A DNA stretch of 64,000 nt, from the NCBI GenBank assembly GCA_963070105.1, contig OY718806.1, forward strand, positions 10,628,190-10,692,189, in the 5' to 3' direction. A program made the position numbers and the translations under genes. Below, one piece after another: positions 58,666 through 64,000 of this stretch. Positions within the stretch are counted from its first letter, which is position 1. Each line of letters begins with the position of its first letter. Under the pieces are notes generated by a model. The model was not told the DNA's origin, did no database searches, and was given only the letters and a program-made list of their open reading frames with translations. Source of the stretch: Litomosoides sigmodontis. Taxonomy: Eukaryota > Nematoda > Chromadorea > Rhabditida > Onchocercidae.

Positions 58666-60181
58666 TCGCCTAAAATCCATACCGGCTGCCCTTCTTCGTG
58701 TAAACTTTTTTCGATCCGCCATTACTCTTCTTTAGCTTCAATTTAATCTTTTTGGATAAGTCCTTACTTGTTCAGAACTGGAGCCTTGAAAAAGCAATTT
58801 AGCATTACTACAGTAATGATGAATATTATGTAGTTTTCTTTATTATTGTTGTGGACTTTGCAAGACTTCCGAGCCACTCGACAAGCATATACTAGAGGGA
58901 ATTTTTTTCGAATTTAAAAATCTTTTATATGAAATAATGCTCATGCAACATTTCCTCAGTAGAAATAAATATCTTAAAACAAACATTTGACAATGCGTTC
59001 GAGTATTTCATTTGGCGTAAATATCTGTCGGAACTCTGAAGTAACTTATAACAAATCTGACTCAGATTTATTTTTGTTTTTTCCTGTATTACTGAATCAC
59101 GGAATTTTATTTTTGTTACCATGCTTATCTTTAATGGTTAAATTACTAGTATAGCAATTCATACGCAAATGCTTAATTTTTTCTTTAGTAGTCGTATTGT
59201 AGCTACCTTTCTTCATACAATTCTTCTTTTGTCTCCATAAACCGTTCTTTTACAATGGTGCTTCCTCGTTTGTTCACATGCCTATCTTCGTATCTGATGT
59301 GATTTGTAAGATTGCATTTATCTTAAATCACTTCTACTCTATAGATACACAGAGTTGTATATGTCAGTGTTACCCCTCTCAAACGAAACGGTTTTTACAA
59401 CCGTTTGTGACAGTAAAGGTCGACCCAGCGAATTTTACTAAATCAAAAAGTCTATTTTTATTAATTACATTATAATATCCACCAATTAGGCCTACACTAC
59501 ATTTGACTGTTTTCTACCAGAGTAAATTCGACCAAAGTTCTACCAGAGCAAAATTCGTAATAACATCTTCACTGTATCTCTTTGTGGATTCTATCCTGTA
59601 TGCTCATCCCGAAATTATCTGTTAAGGTTTTTGGTCCATTTTGCTCTCTTGTATATTTCTCAGTTCTAGAAAACGACTGAGAAATATACAAGAGAGCAAA
59701 ATCCTGGAATATGCCTCCCTGCAGAGTTTTGGAAGGAGTTAAACATATAATCCTGATTTTACAGGCATACACAAGGCGGAATTGTGATGCAATATTTCTC
59801 TTTGGTAAAACTCTGGTTGTGTTGAACTGACTTTGAGAATTTATTAAGACAGTTACTAATTTAATTTGATGATGGACTGCAATCAAATACTCTGTTTGAA
59901 AGCTGCGTAGATTTCTGTTTTGCATGATGAATTTTGGATGACAGACTCCAAGAGTTGGTACTGACCTTATACTACGGTCACTTACACACTTTCATGCATA
60001 ATTCTTCAACTGACGTGCACACATGTCATCCTTACTAGATAATTTAGATTTTTGTGTTAGGAAATCTAACAGCGCTATAATTTGTACATTTGTAAAGCAG
60101 GACCACATCAAAAAAATACTTGCAGGAAAAAGGTTGCTTATAACTTTCATGATGTATACGTAAGTTCCCCTCCATTACCAT
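58666..60181. other. Convergent intergenic region
   Basis: About 1.5 kb between the two convergent stop codons. It should hold both 3' UTRs. Apart from the perfect hairpin at 59638-59702 I see nothing specific. Confidence 0.6.
59638..59702. repeat. Perfect 26-bp hairpin with 13-base loop
   Basis: Arms 59638-59663 and 59677-59702 are exact reverse complements. The loop at 59664-59676 contains the palindrome TTCTAGAA. It lies between the convergent NOP16-like and phosphopantetheinyl transferase genes, so it may be transcribed from either side. It could be a small-RNA source, a tiny fold-back element or a template-switch duplication. Confidence 0.9.
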
Positions 60182-62024
60182 TTAGAAACGCTTTCGTGGT
60201 TTGGTATTGAAATTCGCCCATTCAGCAGCACCGTCCTCGGGTAGAGGATTTAGAATAGTAGCACCTTCGAGTAAGAAACTAATATCGACAAAACCAAAAT
60301 ATATTCGCGTGTCGGGATTTACCATATGCAGGCAATGATTTGGCAACCGCTTCTCACGACAAACCTACAACTAGACTGCATTTAAATGTTTTGAAGCAAT
60401 ATAGGTGAATAAATGTGAATAAATATGTGAGTGGACAGTATTATGATTTTATTAATTTGAAAAAAATGGAAAGAAACAACAAAAAAGAGTACAGTCTTCT
60501 TTTTATAATTTTTATGTGTTGTAAATTATATACGAAACCTACCGCAGCATTGTGCATTTCGTCAATAAATGTTTCTTCTAAAATCCATTCGTCTTGCAGT
60601 TTGCCGTCTAATGATACAGTAGTTGATGTAATAAAACACCGTGGTCGATACCGTTCGCTTGGCTCAATATGAAAATTAAGTCTGCTTAAGTCCGAGAGCA
60701 GGCCCTCTCCCGTTGCCTTAAAAAGTCCAATAGTTGTTAAAAATCGAAAATATGCGCAAACTTTCCATCAAATTAAAATATAATGCAGCTGCCAATTAAG
60801 TTCGCAAGATGTAGAAAGTCTTCCTTTGCTGGTTTACAAAGTTCTGGAAGATGAATGAATTTTACCGAGCGTTTTTTCATACTTTTAGGAAGTCCCATAC
60901 AGTCTCAAATAGTATTATCGGCTTTTGCAAAATTCTAAATGAATTTGCACCCGGTGGTACCACTTAATGCACTTAACATGACAGATGCCTACTTTAAGAA
61001 CTGCTTCTTTTAAGCACCAGTATCGATAGAAATAGATCATTTTCATTTGATCAGTTGCTTGGGTTCTCATCGTCTTCAACTCTTCCGGACCAGCTGATTT
61101 TGCCATTGATGTGATATAATCATCAGCTGATTTATTATTTCTTTCTTTATCTAACCGCATGCAATCTACACCAACCTAAAAATTGCTTTTATCCCTTACC
61201 GCGAAATGGATGGCAGTAAGCAATATTTGAATTCATATTAGGAAATATCATAATTCCTAAAGCATGTAGTAAATGAACAGTTAGTTTCTACGCATGAAAT
61301 AAATGAAAATATGTAAAGTAATTTGGATGCACTGAGTGATAAATGGAAACATTTCCCAATAAAACAAGAAATGTCCAGATCTGTATTACATACCCTCAGC
61401 GAACAACTACTCGCGAATGCTACGTAATCTCCTTGATGTGACACATTGAAGCCATATTTTGTATTACTTGGACTGATCACATATGGTTTTCCTTTTTCTG
61501 TCCGTCCAAATTCAATCGCATTCCATTCTACATTCGACAAGCGCCTTGTCGCCTATAATATTATTTCTAACCTTGGCTAAAGGGTTTTCTCTCTCTCTCT
61601 CTCTATGTAACTCACATTTAGTTGTAAGAGCAGAAGAATGCTGAAAACAGATTTAAAGCTAAATAATATGACTATAAACAGAGATATGAAACAACCTGGC
61701 GGAGAAAAAGACGTCCTAACATTGAGGCAAGCGTATCGTCCTTATAACGAAATCTCGCAGCCTTGGCACATTCCTCCTGTAACTTGAAAAACTGCAAAAT
61801 TTGATCTACATGTCAGCAGCGTCGTACGTTCAATCCTGATAGCAGTAGACGTATAAAAAAGACGAACTAGATAATTAATCACAGCAGTTACTTACAACAG
61901 TTAGCGACTGAACAGCTTTCCGAAAATCTGCTTCAAAATTTAAACTGTTTAATGTTTCATTGAGGCTAATAGCCAAGCGATGGCATTTACAGTCTCTCGC
62001 TTGCATTGGCAACGACTGAAACAT
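60182..62024 (-). CDS. AASDHPPT: 4'-phosphopantetheinyl transferase (AASDHPPT type)
   Basis: Transfers 4'-phosphopantetheine from CoA to a serine of acyl-carrier proteins; the cytosolic animal enzyme serves fatty-acid synthase and mitochondrial ACP. Exons leftward: 62024-61896, 61776-61696, 61552-61394, 61175-60993, 60716-60543 and 60364-60182, all phase 0, 302 residues ending in TAA, close to the usual 300-310. Motifs: GRTEKGKPY (86-94), FNVSHQGDYVAFA (105-117), VGVDCM (Asp127 binds metal), YWCLKEAVLKATGEG (Glu180 catalytic or metal-binding, Lys184 next to it), and a C-terminal SLDGKLQDEWILEE. The start is one of three in-frame ATGs (62033, 62024, 62006). For exon 2 I chose the acceptor before EECAKAARF; an acceptor 15 bases upstream is also in frame. 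The gene is convergent with the NOP16-like gene. All key residues are present, so it should be active. Confidence 0.9.
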
Positions 62025-64000
62025 TAATAGCATTGAGAAGCAAATACGCTTTGTTGTGCTGAAACGGTTCAGCGCAATAAATGACGACGAGCACGTAAGT
62101 GGTGGTGCAAGCTAAGGACCGAGGTCTCCTTGAAACACAAATGAGAGTTCCGTTACGGTGGCAAGAAATTACCCTGTGCGTAATAATGTTGAACAGTGAA
62201 TGCTGAGCAGCAAGCAAAGCAGTCAGTGACCAGCAGTAGCAGGACACTCAACTTGGAAGCATTACGTCGACTGACGGGTGGTAGAAGAAAAGTCTCCAGT
62301 GAACGATGACAGCACGATAAACAACACCACGGAAAGTGATGTACGCCGCCGATGCATGTCAAACACCCTCACACCTGCCGCTGCAGTCAGAAGAGTCCTT
62401 ATCGGCGGCGACGAATGCGAATGGGAGAGATGATTTCATCGCTGAGGCCACTGCGCCTTGCCGTACCAAGGATAAATAAAATGATTATAGTGCGCTGATT
62501 TCCGTCAGATGTTCTCCATCACAAATGCATCCCACTAACGATCCAGTGAAGCCAATTACACGCTCAACATACGATCAAACACACACGATCGTCTTTTTCG
62601 GACACTCCCTATCCACAAAATCCTATCCCTTTACTATCCCCTCTTACATCAACTTTGACACTCACTCCTCACTTAGTCCGCATTTTTCTCAAGTCATATA
62701 TAACCTGGTAAGAAAAAATTGATGTACAGCTATAACAACTGTTGCAAGAATAGCGCACTATAATCATTTTATTGAATATGCCATGTGTCGTGATCTTGTA
62801 ATGTTGCTAAGAAAGCAAATGAAAACCAAAAAAGATGATAAAATTTTTTGAATTCAAGGGTCATTCGACTAACACGTCCATGTCCTAATGCTTCATATTC
62901 TTCTAACAATCTCGTCGCAACAATAATACATGGAATGCAACATGCTACTCTTTCAATTGTAACCTAATACGTATATGCATTCCCCTGCTATCGTTAACCT
63001 ACAACCTCCTGACAAGTTTTACAAAGCTTACAAGTTTCCCGCTCAACAGAATTAAGGAAGTTAATGCACCTTACCCTTGATGCTCCCATTATTGCTCTCT
63101 AAACCGTTAGTGACGGTACCAACTACAAAAACAAATCGAAGCAGACGACAACTTGTGAAAGATCCTTGAACTAATCCAGGTGGACGGACTTATCTAGAAA
63201 CTATACGACAATGCATAATATCTAAATGCATGACAAATCAAATGATCGAGAAACTAGGTTGCCAAATGGAAATCATATTCCTACTAATTAATCATATTCT
63301 TACTTACTAATAAAACTAATGGAAATCATATATTTTAAAAACACGCACCACAGTAATTTATGAGACTTAACACATGTACAAACCATTCCACAGATGGCAG
63401 CAATGCAGCAGGAAAACCTCTTCCGGTATAACACCCCAACCTATAAAAGTGCGTATACGAAGCAACCTCACTTCATTCTAGACTTCTGTACCTTCGAATA
63501 AAATGGAACTGTCTCGAAGTCTAAGCCATTCACCAAAGTACCCCATCACCCCAACTCTTAGCTAAGACGAAACTTTCCTGAATCAGCCAGAACTTCTGTC
63601 GCCAGAAACCACGCCAGGCACATTATGCATGCCATCTTCCTCTAGGAAAATTGAGCAGAACCCTACCATCTTGCTTCGTCATCTTAAACACTAATCCTCA
63701 AAAACTCCCTCTTCCCCCCCCCCCCCCCCCCCTTGAAAATGAACTCTCCCTCACAAGTGACAAATTCTTAACGATGAGATTCGCGTCAATCACTTCTTCA
63801 TATTAAGAACCCGCAACCAGGGGAATGTCTTATGAAACAACCAACATTAATAACAGCATAATCCCGTAACATCCAGTTTCCACCGAGTCATTGATGTAAG
63901 GACAAAAACTGAAGATCAACAAAGCATCAAATGTATCTTCGACATGAAGCAACAAAAATCACAAAATATCAAGTTAATGGATAACAAAATCGATATTAAA
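62025..64000. other. Upstream flank and window edge, no gene
   Basis: Probable promoter and 5' UTR of the phosphopantetheinyl transferase gene, followed by AT-rich sequence. Minus-strand frames at 61987-62362 lie in other frames than the enzyme and have no motif. A run of 19 C residues occurs at 63714-63732. Confidence 0.5.
63714..63732. repeat. Poly-C run of 19 bases
   Basis: An uninterrupted C homopolymer in AT-rich DNA. It is either genuine or a sequencing/assembly irregularity. Confidence 0.9.

Noticed and set aside
63714..63732. Poly-C run as a functional element
   Set aside because: More likely a homopolymer or assembly irregularity near the window edge.

Overview
The window looks like a piece of a nematode nuclear genome. 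The DNA is AT-rich, exons are short (about 40-650 bases), introns are often 0.3-2 kb, acceptors are mostly TTTCAG or TTTTAG, and simple-sequence arrays are common. The best matches I recognise are worm-type genes: a conventional protein kinase C (pkc-2 type), the peptidase-dead ACE relative ACN-1, and a let-7-family microRNA hairpin. A parasitic clade III (spirurid, filarial or ascarid-like) species fits the gene spacing, but this is inference. I built the gene models by hand from splice signals and reading-frame phase; in the six main models the phases join, with the uncertain junctions flagged.

Layout. (1) 28-3419, minus strand: an F-box/leucine-rich-repeat protein cut by the left window edge. 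(2) 13117-15501, plus: a complete seven-exon gene for a 430-residue secreted precursor with a C-terminal ten-cysteine, IL-17/cystine-knot-like domain. (3) 22543-30363, plus: a conventional PKC with C1A, C1B, C2 and kinase domains and two mutually exclusive first exons. (4) 37700-43615, plus: an ACN-1-like protein of about 1048 residues whose zinc ligands are substituted. (5) 44786-44845, plus: a hairpin carrying a let-7-family mature sequence. (6) 51140-58665, plus: a lysine-rich protein whose last exons encode a NOP16-like domain, either one gene or two in tandem. (7) 60182-62024, minus: a complete 302-residue 4'-phosphopantetheinyl transferase of the AASDHPPT type, convergent with gene 6.

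The long stretches between genes (3.4-13.1, 15.5-22.5, 30.4-37.7, 45-51 and 62-64 kb) hold microsatellites, short direct and inverted repeats and chance open frames, but no gene I can support firmly. The genes do not form a pathway. Several have roles known from nematodes in signalling (PKC, cytokine-like ligand) and moulting or developmental timing (ACN-1, let-7 family).

The points most worth a second look are the let-7-family hairpin, the cystine-knot cytokine-like precursor, the PKC with alternative N-termini and an aspartate in its hydrophobic motif, three apparent GC-AG introns in three different genes, and a perfect 26-bp hairpin between the two convergent genes at the right.
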